A DNA stretch of 13,692 bases from an uncultured Collinsella sp. (GCA_900550205.1 URRJ01000044.1:1-13692); one strand, 5' to 3'; positions 1 to 6,954 are shown, counted from the stretch's first letter. The notes: generated from the letters alone by a model not told the origin. Translations and numbers: made by a program.

Positions 1-80
1 TGCTTGCGGGCGAAAAAGTGGAACTCACTTATCGGTCGATGATTTCAATCCTGCGGCTAGCCGATGTTCTTCGCAAATAA
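1..80 (+). CDS. C-terminal tail of an unidentified plus-strand gene (5' end outside window)
   Basis: From position 3 the plus strand is open for 25 codons and ends in TAA at 78-80. The tail reads LAGEKVELTYRSMISI then LRLADVLRK, a plausible amphipathic helix with a basic end. The other two plus frames give less protein-like text. It converges on the minus-strand anomerase gene, and a strong hairpin lies between them, as expected for two gene ends. The stretch is too short to identify a family; it could also be a chance open frame. Confidence 0.4.
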   Translation, partial: LAGEKVELTYRSMISILRLADVLRK

Positions 81-95
81 ATGAGGCTTCCCTAT

Positions 96-152
96 TCAAA
101 AACAGAAAACCCCGCTAAACGTGATTCCCCTAGGGAAACACGTTTAGCGGGG
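96..152 (-). terminator. Rho-independent terminator ending the epimerase-kinase-anomerase cluster
   Basis: A perfect 14-bp stem is formed by CCCCGCTAAACGTG (110-123) and its complement (139-152). The 15-base loop itself can pair, TTCCC with GGGAA. On the minus strand the stem is followed by TTTTCTGTTTTTG, a good U-tract, so it terminates minus-strand transcription coming from 214. No comparable U-tract follows on the plus strand, so termination of the left-edge gene here would be less efficient. Confidence 0.88.
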
Positions 153-158
153 TCCTAG

Positions 159-181
159 CGTGATTTCCCTAGGGGATCACG
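159..181. repeat. Second CCTAGGG-centred palindrome beside the terminator
   Basis: This 23-base hairpin has a 6-bp CGTGAT/ATCACG arm, then two G-T wobbles and two C-G pairs around a CTA loop. Its sequence is almost the same as the apical part of the neighbouring terminator hairpin (119-141). Both carry CGTGATT-(Y)CCCTAGGG. It lies 32 bases after the anomerase stop codon on the minus strand. It may be a duplicated piece of the terminator, an mRNA 3'-end stabiliser or a protein site. Confidence 0.6.
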
Positions 182-213
182 CCATCAGACAAATAGCTCT
201 GCCAGGCAGTTCG

Positions 214-687
214 CTACTCCTCCCAGTAAGCGTCGGCAAGCAGCTTAAAGCAGATCTTCTTGACCGGCTGCGCGCCATCGCCCGGGAACTCGAGCGTGGG
301 CATGTGAGGCTCGCCGGCAACAAACAGCGCAAACTTGTCGTCAGCAAGATCGCCGGCGATCGAGGCGTCGGAATCGACCAGATCGTAGTCGTCCTTCTCG
401 TCAAACTCCTGGACCAGCGTCAGGCTGCCCGTGGCAACCTTAAAGGCCTCGCGACCCTCGACATCAATCTGCAGGTCGTGATAGCGCTGATGCGTCTCAT
501 AGTGAGCCTCGGCTTCGGGACGCGTCGTGGGAGCCATGACGTTCGCAAAGACCTTGTCGCCCAGAATCGGATGGCTGCCGACCTCGAGCTGCGCCGGATC
601 GTTCTCCTCGAGCCAGTCGATCAGCACGTCGAGCCCCTTGAGCATTCCGCGGTACTCCTCGATATCGCCCAATGCACCGTAAATCAT
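214..687 (-). CDS. YhcH/YjgK/YiaL family sugar anomerase-like protein
   Basis: This 157-residue protein matches the length of the DUF386 (YhcH/YjgK/YiaL, TabA) family. That family has a cupin-like fold with a metal site, and its E. coli member NanQ (YhcH) is known to interconvert sialic acid anomers. Visible family features are the opening MIYGALGDI, the block YETHQRYHDLQ (63-73) with likely ligands E64, H66 and H70, the block AGEPHMP (124-130) with H128, and the closing VKKICFKL. The start ATG has a GAGAGGGG ribosome site close upstream. It is the last gene before the terminator and lies 3' of a mutarotase and a sugar kinase, so a housekeeping role in balancing anomers of the amino-sugar or tagatose intermediate is likely. 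The exact substrate is not visible. Confidence 0.88.
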   Translation of the reverse strand: MIYGALGDIEEYRGMLKGLDVLIDWLEENDPAQLEVGSHPILGDKVFANVMAPTTRPEAEAHYETHQRYHDLQIDVEGREAFKVATGSLTLVQEFDEKDDYDLVDSDASIAGDLADDKFALFVAGEPHMPTLEFPGDGAQPVKKICFKLLADAYWEE

Positions 688-719
688 CTAAATCCCCTCT
701 CGGATCGTTTCTTTGGCGG

Positions 720-848
720 CTACTCGGCAAACGCATTACCGACGCTGTTGCCACCCACATGCGTCTCGACCAGGGTAAGGTCGGGATTGAACACGACAGT
801 GTCGGCGTCGCGCCCCGGCATAATGCTACTGCACTTGTCGTCGACATG
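720..848 (-). pseudogene. Relic of a second nagA: last 42 codons only
   Basis: Read on the minus strand, these bases encode 42 residues beginning HVDDKCSSIMPGRDAD and ending SVGNAFAE before a TAG stop at 720-722. They align without gaps to residues 348-389, the exact C-terminus, of the intact NagA at 3577-4746, with 31 of 42 identical by my count. Nothing upstream resembles the rest of a deacetylase. The preceding 12 in-frame codons (849-884) run straight into the kinase stop codon at 885-887. No start codon with a ribosome site is present, so it is not expected to be translated. The conserved reading frame and codon-level divergence suggest an old duplication or recombination scar rather than a recent copy. 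Confidence 0.85.
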
Positions 849-884
849 AGCTAGCAACCGATGCCGGGGCCGCAGCACAAGCTC

Positions 885-1820
885 CTACAGCTCGGTCACG
901 ACAACGCCGTTGTAAACCTCGTCCCAACGATCCATAACCAAGTGGCCAGTCATGGGATCCATGGCATTGAGTTTGCCGCAGGTGTTGGCGGTACGCAGCA
1001 CCGTCTCGTCGTCGGCTCCGGCAGCAATCGCATGTGCGAAGCCGGCAATGGTCGAATCGCCAGAGCCCGTAGCGTTAACGGCGGGGATATCGGGGGTCTT
1101 GGCGCGGAACGCACGGCCATTGTGGAAGCCAACTGAGCCGGCAGCGCCCATGGATACGACGACCCAGGGGATATCGGAGAAGCGGGCGTCAGAGGCGAGC
1201 GCGGAACGGAGCTCGTCCACATCGTCGGTGGTAAAGCTCGTGCCCAGAAGGCCGTTAATTTCGGTCAGGTTAGGCTTAACCAGCTCAGGCTTGACCTCGG
1301 ACTTGAGTGCAGCCTCGAGCGAGGCACCCGAGGTATCGAGCAGCACCTTGGCGCCGGCGTTCTCGGCAATGCCCGTAATCTTGGCGTAGTAGCCTGCCTC
1401 GACACCGCGGGGCAGCGAACCCGAAATAGTGACGACGTCGGCCTTGCCCGCAAGCTCGGTAAACTTGGCGGTAAAGGCATCGAGCTCCTCGGGGGCAATT
1501 GTCGGGCCGCTCTCGAGCAGCTCGGTCTGGTTGCCGGCGTGGAGTATGTTGAGGCAAATGCGAGTCTCGCCCTTGATGGGCACAAAATCATTCTTAATGC
1601 CGTTGGCATCCATGAGCTCGGCCATATAGGCGCCCATATGACCACCAAGCAAGCCGGTTGCCACGACATCGTCGCCCAGCTGGCCCAGGACGCGGGCCAC
1701 GTTGAGGCCCTTACCGCCGGCGGTCTTTTCGGGCGTCACGCGGTTGACGTCGTCGATAATGAGCTCATCGAGCTGATAGCGCGTATCGACGGACGGGTTC
1801 ATCGTAACGGTGAGGATCAT
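885..1820 (-). CDS. PfkB-family hexose-phosphate kinase (tagatose-6-phosphate kinase / 1-phosphofructokinase type)
   Basis: The protein has 311 residues, the usual length for LacC/FruK kinases. I chose the ATG at 1820 because the protein then opens MILTVTMNPSVD, the typical N-terminus of this subfamily, and AAGGAG lies 6-7 bases upstream. A longer in-frame start at 1859 has no such support. Seen in order are GGKGLNVARVLGQLG (35-49, substrate and lid region), SGSLPRG (133-139), KPNLTE (182-187) and the GSGD anion hole (252-255) with D255 as the presumed catalytic base. Family knowledge does not separate tagatose-6-phosphate from fructose-1-phosphate by these motifs. The neighbours AgaS and NagA favour phosphorylation of tagatose-6-phosphate to the 1,6-bisphosphate in the cytoplasm. 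It lies 59 bases downstream of the epimerase gene, probably in one transcript. Confidence 0.9.
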   Translation of the reverse strand: MILTVTMNPSVDTRYQLDELIIDDVNRVTPEKTAGGKGLNVARVLGQLGDDVVATGLLGGHMGAYMAELMDANGIKNDFVPIKGETRICLNILHAGNQTELLESGPTIAPEELDAFTAKFTELAGKADVVTISGSLPRGVEAGYYAKITGIAENAGAKVLLDTSGASLEAALKSEVKPELVKPNLTEINGLLGTSFTTDDVDELRSALASDARFSDIPWVVVSMGAAGSVGFHNGRAFRAKTPDIPAVNATGSGDSTIAGFAHAIAAGADDETVLRTANTCGKLNAMDPMTGHLVMDRWDEVYNGVVVTEL

Positions 1821-1879
1821 TTCTAGCTCCTTATCTCGCAGGCTCCTTATGCCTTGCAAAACGAATTGGCTACATGCGA

Positions 1880-2761
1880 CTACAGAATCTCGATTGTGAA
1901 CGAGCGCACGATGGTTTCTTTGGGCTTGGCGATAAGGCAGCCGCGCTTGTGCTCAAGCACGTCGTCCTCATCGGAGCAGGTCGAAAGACCGCCCCAGGGC
2001 TCAACTGCCACAAAATCACCCTCGGGCTTGCTCCACACAATGAGGTACGGGAAGCCCTCAAAGCTCAGGCGAACGCCCTTGTCCTCGCCCTTTTTGGAAA
2101 GCGTGACCTGACGGCTCTCGAGCACGTCAAAGATGGTCTCCGCAAAATCGAAGAGCTCATGTGACAGAGGCAGCGTCTTTCCCACCATGGGGTTCTTGGA
2201 GCGGTTGGTCACGTCAATCAAGCCAGTCGAGGGGACGGCAGTGCAAAGCTCAGCAGCCTCGTCTTTCTCAAAACGCAACTCGTAGTCCGTATAGGCCTCG
2301 CCCTCATCGAGCGGGCACCTAAAGCCGGGGTGTCCACCGATAAAGAAAGGCATGTCCTCGGTGCCCTCGTTGGTAACCTCATAGGAGACGCGCACGGCGG
2401 CGTCCTCGAGCGTATAGCGGGCGACAAGCTTAAACGGATACGGATAATCGCTCAGCAGCGCGGCGTTATCCTCCGAAGCCAGGCACATCGCCAGCTCGTT
2501 CTCGCTCTGGCTCAGCAGCTTCCACTCCTGTTTGCGCGCAAACCCATGGCGGGCGAGCTTCACATGATGTCCGGCAAACGTCATGGCGCTGTTATCGCGC
2601 AAACCTCCGCAAATCGGGAAGCAAATCGGTGCCTGGCCGGACCACACGGCGGGATCGCCCTGCCACAAGTACTCGCGACCTCCAGCCTCAATCGAGGTAA
2701 ACGAACCACCGGCCGTGGAGACCTTGATAGAAATCGAATCGTTGGAGAGAGCGTATTCCAT
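1880..2761 (-). CDS. Aldose 1-epimerase family protein, LacX-like
   Basis: This 293-residue cytoplasmic protein belongs to the galactose mutarotase-like fold and is closest in style to LacX, a companion of tagatose-6-phosphate lac operons. Seen are RHGFAR (71-76), GGHPGFRCPL (142-151) with a conserved histidine at 144, and VWSKPEGDFVAVEPWGG (242-258) with E254 as the likely catalytic glutamate. The ATG at 2761 is preferred over in-frame codons further upstream because AAAGGA sits just before it and the protein then begins MEYALSND, as the family does; the extra upstream residues look like untranslated leader. It probably starts the transcript that continues into the kinase and anomerase genes. 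Its substrate may be galactose, galactosamine or a phosphorylated form. Confidence 0.9.
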   Translation of the reverse strand: MEYALSNDSISIKVSTAGGSFTSIEAGGREYLWQGDPAVWSGQAPICFPICGGLRDNSAMTFAGHHVKLARHGFARKQEWKLLSQSENELAMCLASEDNAALLSDYPYPFKLVARYTLEDAAVRVSYEVTNEGTEDMPFFIGGHPGFRCPLDEGEAYTDYELRFEKDEAAELCTAVPSTGLIDVTNRSKNPMVGKTLPLSHELFDFAETIFDVLESRQVTLSKKGEDKGVRLSFEGFPYLIVWSKPEGDFVAVEPWGGLSTCSDEDDVLEHKRGCLIAKPKETIVRSFTIEIL

Positions 2762-2917
2762 TGTCCATCCTTTCGAACAACTGCTTTTTGCTCGCAAGAA
2801 CCCGTCTCGGCCCTGACCAAAGGACAAACCCGCACGTTCATCGATGCGTCCGGTTTCCCAGCCATGCAACGGGGTACCATACAGACATTGATGCAATTAC
2901 AGCTGAAAGGCCTTCTT
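2762..2917. promoter_or_regulatory. Divergent intergenic region between epimerase and flavodoxin genes
   Basis: These 156 bases must hold the promoters of two divergent genes. AAAGGA serves the epimerase start at 2761, and AAAGG (2906-2910) serves the flavodoxin start at 2918. I do not see a convincing -35/-10 pair on either strand. I also do not see the TGGT-N4-ACCA operator present at the agaS and PTS promoters, so control by the local GntR protein is not indicated here. Confidence 0.4.
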
Positions 2918-3502
2918 ATGCGAACCATCATCCTTTATGCCTCACACCACCACGGCAATACGAAAAAGCTCGTGGACGCCATCGTCGAGGCGCACCCCGA
3001 GATCGATACCCTCGACGTGAAGTCACTCGGTAAAAACGAGTACCCCGACCTGCACGAATACCATCTGATCGGTGTCGCCACGGGCATCTATTACTCCGAG
3101 ATCGACAAGGACATGGCACGCGTGCTCACGAACGTGCTGCAGCCGCAGGACAAGGTGTTTGGCCTTATGACCTACGGTGGCAAAAACAAGTGGTACGGCA
3201 AGGATATCGATGGCATCTGCCGCATGAGGCAGGCCATCTTTATGGGCGTCTACGGCTGTCCCGGCTTTGATACGTGGGGGCCGTTCAAACTCACCGGCGG
3301 CGTCCAGAAGGGACACCCGACCGCTGAGGAAATTAAGGGCGCCGTCGACTTCTTCGACAAGATCGAAGACGAGTATGGCGACATCATCGTCGAAGAGTAC
3401 GCCAAGCGCGAGAAGCGTCTAGCATACGAAAAGGAGCATCCCGCGGGGGGTCTTGTGGCCGGCGTCAAGCGCACGGCAAAGAAGATCGTTAACAAGCTGT
3501 AA
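2918..3502 (+). CDS. Flavodoxin-like FMN-binding protein
   Basis: The protein has 194 residues. It opens MRTIILYASHHHGNTKK, where SHHHGNTKK (9-17) is the flavodoxin phosphate-binding loop after the first strand. Further flavodoxin-like blocks are GVATGIYYSEIDKD (52-65) and FGLMTYGGKNKWYG (81-94). The residues after about 160 are rich in lysine and arginine and end AGVKRTAKKIVNKL, a basic amphipathic tail beyond the usual domain. The start at 2918 has AAAGG eight bases upstream; an open frame continues far upstream but overlaps the epimerase gene antisense and is not credible. Expected role is low-potential electron transfer in the cytoplasm, partner unknown. It is the only complete plus-strand gene and splits the amino-sugar cluster. 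It ends at its own terminator. Confidence 0.85.
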   Translation: MRTIILYASHHHGNTKKLVDAIVEAHPEIDTLDVKSLGKNEYPDLHEYHLIGVATGIYYSEIDKDMARVLTNVLQPQDKVFGLMTYGGKNKWYGKDIDGICRMRQAIFMGVYGCPGFDTWGPFKLTGGVQKGHPTAEEIKGAVDFFDKIEDEYGDIIVEEYAKREKRLAYEKEHPAGGLVAGVKRTAKKIVNKL

Positions 3503-3533
3503 CTGTTAAGGTGCTTTTGAGCGTTTAACCCAT

Positions 3534-3571
3534 ACGGCGGGTCGAGCAGATTCGGACCCGCCGTCTTTTTC
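3534..3571 (+). terminator. Rho-independent terminator of the flavodoxin gene
   Basis: ACGGCGGGTC (3534-3543) pairs perfectly with GACCCGCCGT (3555-3564) across an 11-base loop, followed on the plus strand by CTTTTTCT. It starts 32 bases after the flavodoxin stop. The convergent nagA gene ends at 3577, so the same stem may slow minus-strand transcription too, but no U-tract follows in that direction. Confidence 0.88.
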
Positions 3572-3576
3572 TATCG

Positions 3577-4746
3577 TTAATCGGTAAAGGCGTTGCCGAC
3601 GCTCTGGCCGCCAACATACGTCTCGACGAGGGTGAGCTCATGGTCGAACACGACAAAGTCGGCGTCGCGACCCGGCATGATGCTGCCGCACTTATCCTCG
3701 ATGTGCGCAGAGCGAGCCGGCACCTCGGTTGCCATGCGAATGGCGATATCAGCGCTGGCGATGCCCCAATCGACAATGTTCTTGACGCCCTGGGCAAGCG
3801 TGAGCACCGAGCCGGCAATGCTTTTGCCGTCGGCGAGCCAGCACAGGTTGTCCTTCATGATGACGTCCATGCCACCACTGGTGTAGCTGCCCTCGGGCAT
3901 GCCGCCGCAGCCCAGGCAGTCGGTGATGAGCACCGTGTGCTGCCAGCCCTTTGCCTGCAGCAGTGCCTTGATGGCGGCAGGGTTTACGTGCTTGCCGTCA
4001 CAGATGATCTCGGCGTAGGTCTCGGGCGTGGACATGGCAGCACCCACGACACCGGGCTCACGGTGATGCAGACCGCGCTGGCCGTTATAGGTATGCGTAA
4101 AGCAGCTGGCACCGGCATTGATAGCGGCGATGCACTCATCGTAGGTGGCGTCGGAGTGACCGATGCTGGTCACCACGCCCTTGGCGTTCAGAGCAGCCGC
4201 ATAAGCAGCGGCACCGTCGCGCTCGGCGGCCATGGCGCTCTTAACGATGCGACCGCCCGCAGCCTCCTGCCACTGGTCGAAAACCTCCTCGGAGGGGTCA
4301 ATCAGGTAAGCGGGGTTCTGCGCGCCCACGTGCTTCATGGTAAAGAAGGGGCCCTCCAGGTAGATGCCCTGAATGCGGGCACCGCAGAAGTCGGGGCCGC
4401 GGCCCTCGTCCGCCTTGGCGATAGCAGCGCAGGCGTCCTTGATCTGTTCGACGCCATCGGTGAACGTCGTGGGCAGCCAGCTGGTGGTACCGCGACGGGC
4501 GAGCTCGGTTGAGCTGATATCGATGCCCTCGGGATCGTTATCGGTAGTTGAGTGGTTGTAGAAGCCATGGATGTGAGTATCGACCATACCCGGTGCGATC
4601 CACGATCCCGTGTAGTCCTTAATCTCGCAAGAGGGCTCGTCGGCCTGCCAGGCGCCAAAAACGCCATCCTCGACCATAAGATAGCCGCCCAGTTGCGGGC
4701 CTGCCGGCAAGAAGAACTTGTCAGCCTTAATTGCGTACGTGCTCAT
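3577..4746 (-). CDS. nagA: N-acetyl-hexosamine-6-phosphate deacetylase (NagA/AgaA)
   Basis: This 389-residue amidohydrolase removes the acetyl group from N-acetylglucosamine- or N-acetylgalactosamine-6-phosphate. Visible catalytic elements are H58xH60 in DTHIHG, E131 in YLEGPF, H197 in SIGHSDAT, H218 in FTHTYNG, the block LHHREPG (226-232), and D276 in LITDCLG. The ATG at 4746 lies five bases after AAGGAG; an in-frame GTG at 4752 overlaps that spacing and is less likely. The segment after H218 reads NGQRG where most family members have an N-A-M type sequence. AgaS is transcribed upstream, which favours the galactosamine substrate. A terminator lies between the two genes; a TATAAG box at 4791-4786 could give nagA a weak promoter of its own. 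Confidence 0.95.
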   Translation of the reverse strand: MSTYAIKADKFFLPAGPQLGGYLMVEDGVFGAWQADEPSCEIKDYTGSWIAPGMVDTHIHGFYNHSTTDNDPEGIDISSTELARRGTTSWLPTTFTDGVEQIKDACAAIAKADEGRGPDFCGARIQGIYLEGPFFTMKHVGAQNPAYLIDPSEEVFDQWQEAAGGRIVKSAMAAERDGAAAYAAALNAKGVVTSIGHSDATYDECIAAINAGASCFTHTYNGQRGLHHREPGVVGAAMSTPETYAEIICDGKHVNPAAIKALLQAKGWQHTVLITDCLGCGGMPEGSYTSGGMDVIMKDNLCWLADGKSIAGSVLTLAQGVKNIVDWGIASADIAIRMATEVPARSAHIEDKCGSIMPGRDADFVVFDHELTLVETYVGGQSVGNAFTD

Positions 4747-4802
4747 ATGCACTCCTTGCTTCTAAAGCAGTTGACTGTGGTAATGCTTATACCCAGCTCA
4801 CG

Positions 4803-4845
4803 TAAAACAAAAAGCGCCCGCCCGCCGTTATGAGCGGACGGGCGC
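4803..4845 (-). terminator. Rho-independent terminator after agaS
   Basis: GCGCCCG (4814-4820) pairs with CGGGCGC (4839-4845), then one C-A mismatch, then CCGC pairs with GCGG around an 8-base loop. On the minus strand the stem is followed by TTTTTGTTTT (4813-4804). It sits 18 bases past the agaS stop and upstream of nagA, so nagA expression depends on readthrough or on a separate promoter. Confidence 0.88.
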
Positions 4846-4863
4846 CCTTACAGGGGGACGCGA

Positions 4864-6030
4864 TTAAGCGGTGAAGGGGTGAATCGTCACGCCCTTAACC
4901 ACGCGGTTGACCGTGCCGGTGGGGCTCGGCGTATCGGGCGTGTTGCCCACGCGCACGGAGTTGAGCAGGCTGATAGCCTGAGCAAACATCACGAACGGCA
5001 GTGCAAGGTAGCCCTCGGGAAGTGCCTCGTAGCCCTTAAAGGTGAAGGACTCACCCTCGTAGACGGTGGCACCTTCCTGCTGAACGGCGATGGTGTGCTG
5101 AGCGATCTCGTCGCCACCGATCTCGTTGAGGATGTCGATGTCGTACTGACGGGTGTAGGCGTCGTTGTTGACGAACACGAAGACGAGCGTCTTATCGTCG
5201 ACGAAGGACTTAGGTCCGTGACGATAGCCCATGGAGGTGTCGTAGGAAGTAGCGACCAGACCGTGAGCGAGCTCGAGAATCTTGAGCTGGCTCTCCTGGG
5301 CAAGGCCACCGAAGGAGCCAGAACCCAAGTAGGTCACGCGGTTAAAGTCGCCAGCCAGGTAATCGGCGATCTCGGGCTCACGGGAGATGACCTCCTCGCC
5401 CATCTTGGCAATCGTCTCGACCCACTCGGCCTTCTGCTCGTCAGAGGCAGTGTCGAAAATAAGGGTGGAGAGCAGGGTCATGCAGGAATAAGAACCGGTC
5501 ATGGCGAAGCCCTTGTCGTTGGCGCGCGGAATGAGCAGCGTCAGCGCGTTGGGATCATCGGCAGACTCGACGGCAAGCTTGCCCTCGGGAGCGCAGGTGA
5601 TGTTGAGGAACTTGACGTTGTGGACGAGCTCCTTGGCAACGGCAACGGCGGCAAGGCTCTCGGGGCTGTTGCCAGAGCGGGCAAAGGAAACCACGAGCGT
5701 GGGGTCCTCGGCGCGCAGGAAGTCGCGCGGGGCGCTCACGATGTCGGTCGTGGCGATGGGCTTAAAGTCGTAGAGATCAGTGTTGCCAGCGTGACGCAGG
5801 TACGGGGCGCAGGTATCGCCAACGTAGTCGGACGTACCGGCACCGGTGAAGACAACGGACAGACGACCCTCGCCCATAGCGCGAGCCTCGGCCAGAAAGG
5901 CCTCGATGGCCTCCTTGTTCTCGCGGTAGATGTTGAGCGTATCACGCCAAAGCTCGGGCTGCTGAGCAATCTCGGCCGTGGTGATCTGGGCGCCGAGCTC
6001 GGTGAGCTCCTCGACACTCTTCTCGAACAT
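4864..6030 (-). CDS. agaS: AgaS-type SIS-domain galactosamine-6-phosphate deaminase/isomerase
   Basis: The 388-residue protein has the two SIS (phosphosugar isomerase) domains and length typical of AgaS. Seen are FTGAGTSDYVG (61-71), SFARSGNSPES (115-125, phosphate-binding serines of the first domain), LGSGSFGGLAQES (235-247) in the second domain, and GYRHGPKS (268-275), a family signature with a likely catalytic histidine. AgaS proteins convert galactosamine-6-phosphate to tagatose-6-phosphate and ammonia, which fits NagA before it and the PfkB kinase after it. GAGAGG precedes the start. The gene has its own TATAAT promoter overlapped by a GntR-type operator, and its own terminator, so it may be a single-gene unit. 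Confidence 0.93.
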   Translation of the reverse strand: MFEKSVEELTELGAQITTAEIAQQPELWRDTLNIYRENKEAIEAFLAEARAMGEGRLSVVFTGAGTSDYVGDTCAPYLRHAGNTDLYDFKPIATTDIVSAPRDFLRAEDPTLVVSFARSGNSPESLAAVAVAKELVHNVKFLNITCAPEGKLAVESADDPNALTLLIPRANDKGFAMTGSYSCMTLLSTLIFDTASDEQKAEWVETIAKMGEEVISREPEIADYLAGDFNRVTYLGSGSFGGLAQESQLKILELAHGLVATSYDTSMGYRHGPKSFVDDKTLVFVFVNNDAYTRQYDIDILNEIGGDEIAQHTIAVQQEGATVYEGESFTFKGYEALPEGYLALPFVMFAQAISLLNSVRVGNTPDTPSPTGTVNRVVKGVTIHPFTA

Positions 6031-6069
6031 TTCTAATACCTCTCTCTAGAAGTAATCCTCTGACGTGCA

Positions 6070-6075
6070 ATTATA
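6070..6075 (-). promoter_or_regulatory. -10 box of the agaS promoter
   Basis: The minus strand reads TATAAT here, a perfect -10 box, 40 bases upstream of the agaS start codon. The -35 region 16-18 bases further upstream (about 6092-6098) is weak and falls inside the operator palindrome. A weak -35 occupied by a repressor site is a common arrangement for repressible promoters. Confidence 0.7.
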
Positions 6076-6091
6076 CACTTCGGTTGGTTAT

Positions 6092-6105
6092 CTGGTAGTA
6101 ACCAG
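6092..6105. promoter_or_regulatory. GntR/DasR-type operator at the agaS promoter
   Basis: CTGGTAGTAACCAG is an inverted repeat, CTGGT and ACCAG separated by AGTA. It has the TGGT-N4-ACCA layout known for DasR/NagR (YvoA) operators. Its first 13 bases are identical to the site at 10385-10397 before the PTS operon. It overlaps the -35 region of agaS, so binding would block RNA polymerase. It also lies 40 bases past the stop of the gntR gene itself. Confidence 0.78.
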
Positions 6106-6144
6106 TTAAATGCAAAGAATCACCATATGGAAACGATGCGAGCA

Positions 6145-6876
6145 CTAGTTACTGCGCTGGTGGTAAACCTTGTATTTAAACTGATCGGCACGAGCAACCG
6201 AGAGTGTGTACTCCACTACCTCGTTTGACTCGTTATACGTAGTCCTGACCAAATCGAGCACAGGCGAGCCCTCGACAATTCCCAAAACGTGGGCATCGGT
6301 GGGACGGGCTATGCTCGCATAGAACTCCTCTTCGGCCACGCGAATCTTTTGCTGAAAGTCCTGCTCAATCACATCGTAAAGCGGCTTACGCTCCAGCAGC
6401 GGTCGCTTTAGGGACAGAAATTGACGAACCGGTAGATAGCTGCGTTCGACCATCATGGGCATGTTGTCGGCAGAGCGAAGGCGCTTGAGCTTAAAAATGC
6501 GATCACCGATGCGCAATCCCATATGCTCGGCCAGATTCTTATCGGCCTCCATCTCGCAAAACTCGAGAATCGTGGTCTCGGGTTCTCGACCCATCGCGCG
6601 CATCTGCTCGGTAAAGCTGTAGGACTGCATAAGATTGGTTGCTTTTGCCGAACGGTCGGTCACAAAGGTACCGCGACCGTGCTGCCGAACCACCAGTCCT
6701 AAACGCTCCAGTTCCTGCAGAGCCAGGCGTACCGTAGTGCGCGAGAGACCATAGCGCTCCGAAAGTTCGCGCTCGGAAGGAATCATGTCACCGGCGCGAT
6801 ATTCATGGTCAATCTTTTCGGTCAGAATATCGACCAGCTGATCGTACAGCGGTTGCTTACGCGCTCCGATCGCCAT
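6145..6876 (-). CDS. GntR-family (HutC/UTRA) transcriptional regulator, DasR/NagR-like
   Basis: The 243-residue protein has an N-terminal winged helix (about 1-75). Its recognition segment reads PSERELSERYGLSRTTVRLA, and the wing is RQHGRGTFVT. A UTRA effector domain follows (about 95-240) with MVERSYLP and the terminal block EYTLSVARADQFKY. UTRA proteins of this kind sense phosphorylated amino sugars and release their operators. GGGAGG precedes the ATG. It stands between the PTS operon and agaS, and TGGT-N4-ACCA sites lie at both of those promoters, so it is the obvious candidate repressor. I see no such site before its own gene, which suggests no autoregulation from that motif. Confidence 0.93.
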   Translation of the reverse strand: MAIGARKQPLYDQLVDILTEKIDHEYRAGDMIPSERELSERYGLSRTTVRLALQELERLGLVVRQHGRGTFVTDRSAKATNLMQSYSFTEQMRAMGREPETTILEFCEMEADKNLAEHMGLRIGDRIFKLKRLRSADNMPMMVERSYLPVRQFLSLKRPLLERKPLYDVIEQDFQQKIRVAEEEFYASIARPTDAHVLGIVEGSPVLDLVRTTYNESNEVVEYTLSVARADQFKYKVYHQRSN

Positions 6877-6954
6877 CCTATCCTCCCTTTTGCTCGAATT
6901 CGGCTAACTACCTAGGGTGTTATGCATTATCTGTCTGCCACACCCGAATCATTA

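Noticed and set aside
885..1859. Kinase start at 1859
   Set aside because: The extra 13 residues are not family-like, and the ribosome site AAGGAG lies within them, directly before the MILTVTMNPS start.
2330..2917. Possible long N-terminal extension of the flavodoxin gene
   Set aside because: The extension runs antisense through the epimerase gene and its leader; the flavodoxin fold begins exactly at 2918 behind a ribosome site.
3640..4512. 290-residue plus-strand open frame opposite nagA
   Set aside because: Antisense of a gene with all NagA catalytic motifs; no independent coding evidence.
4778..4795. Possible operator TGGTAATGCTTATACCC upstream of nagA
   Set aside because: The half-sites are spaced differently from the two matching operators and the right half is imperfect.
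4879..6036. 385-residue open frame on the plus strand opposite agaS
   Set aside because: It mirrors agaS codon for codon in antisense, reads as repetitive V/L/G/E-rich text with no motif, and has no ribosome site; typical shadow of a GC-rich gene.
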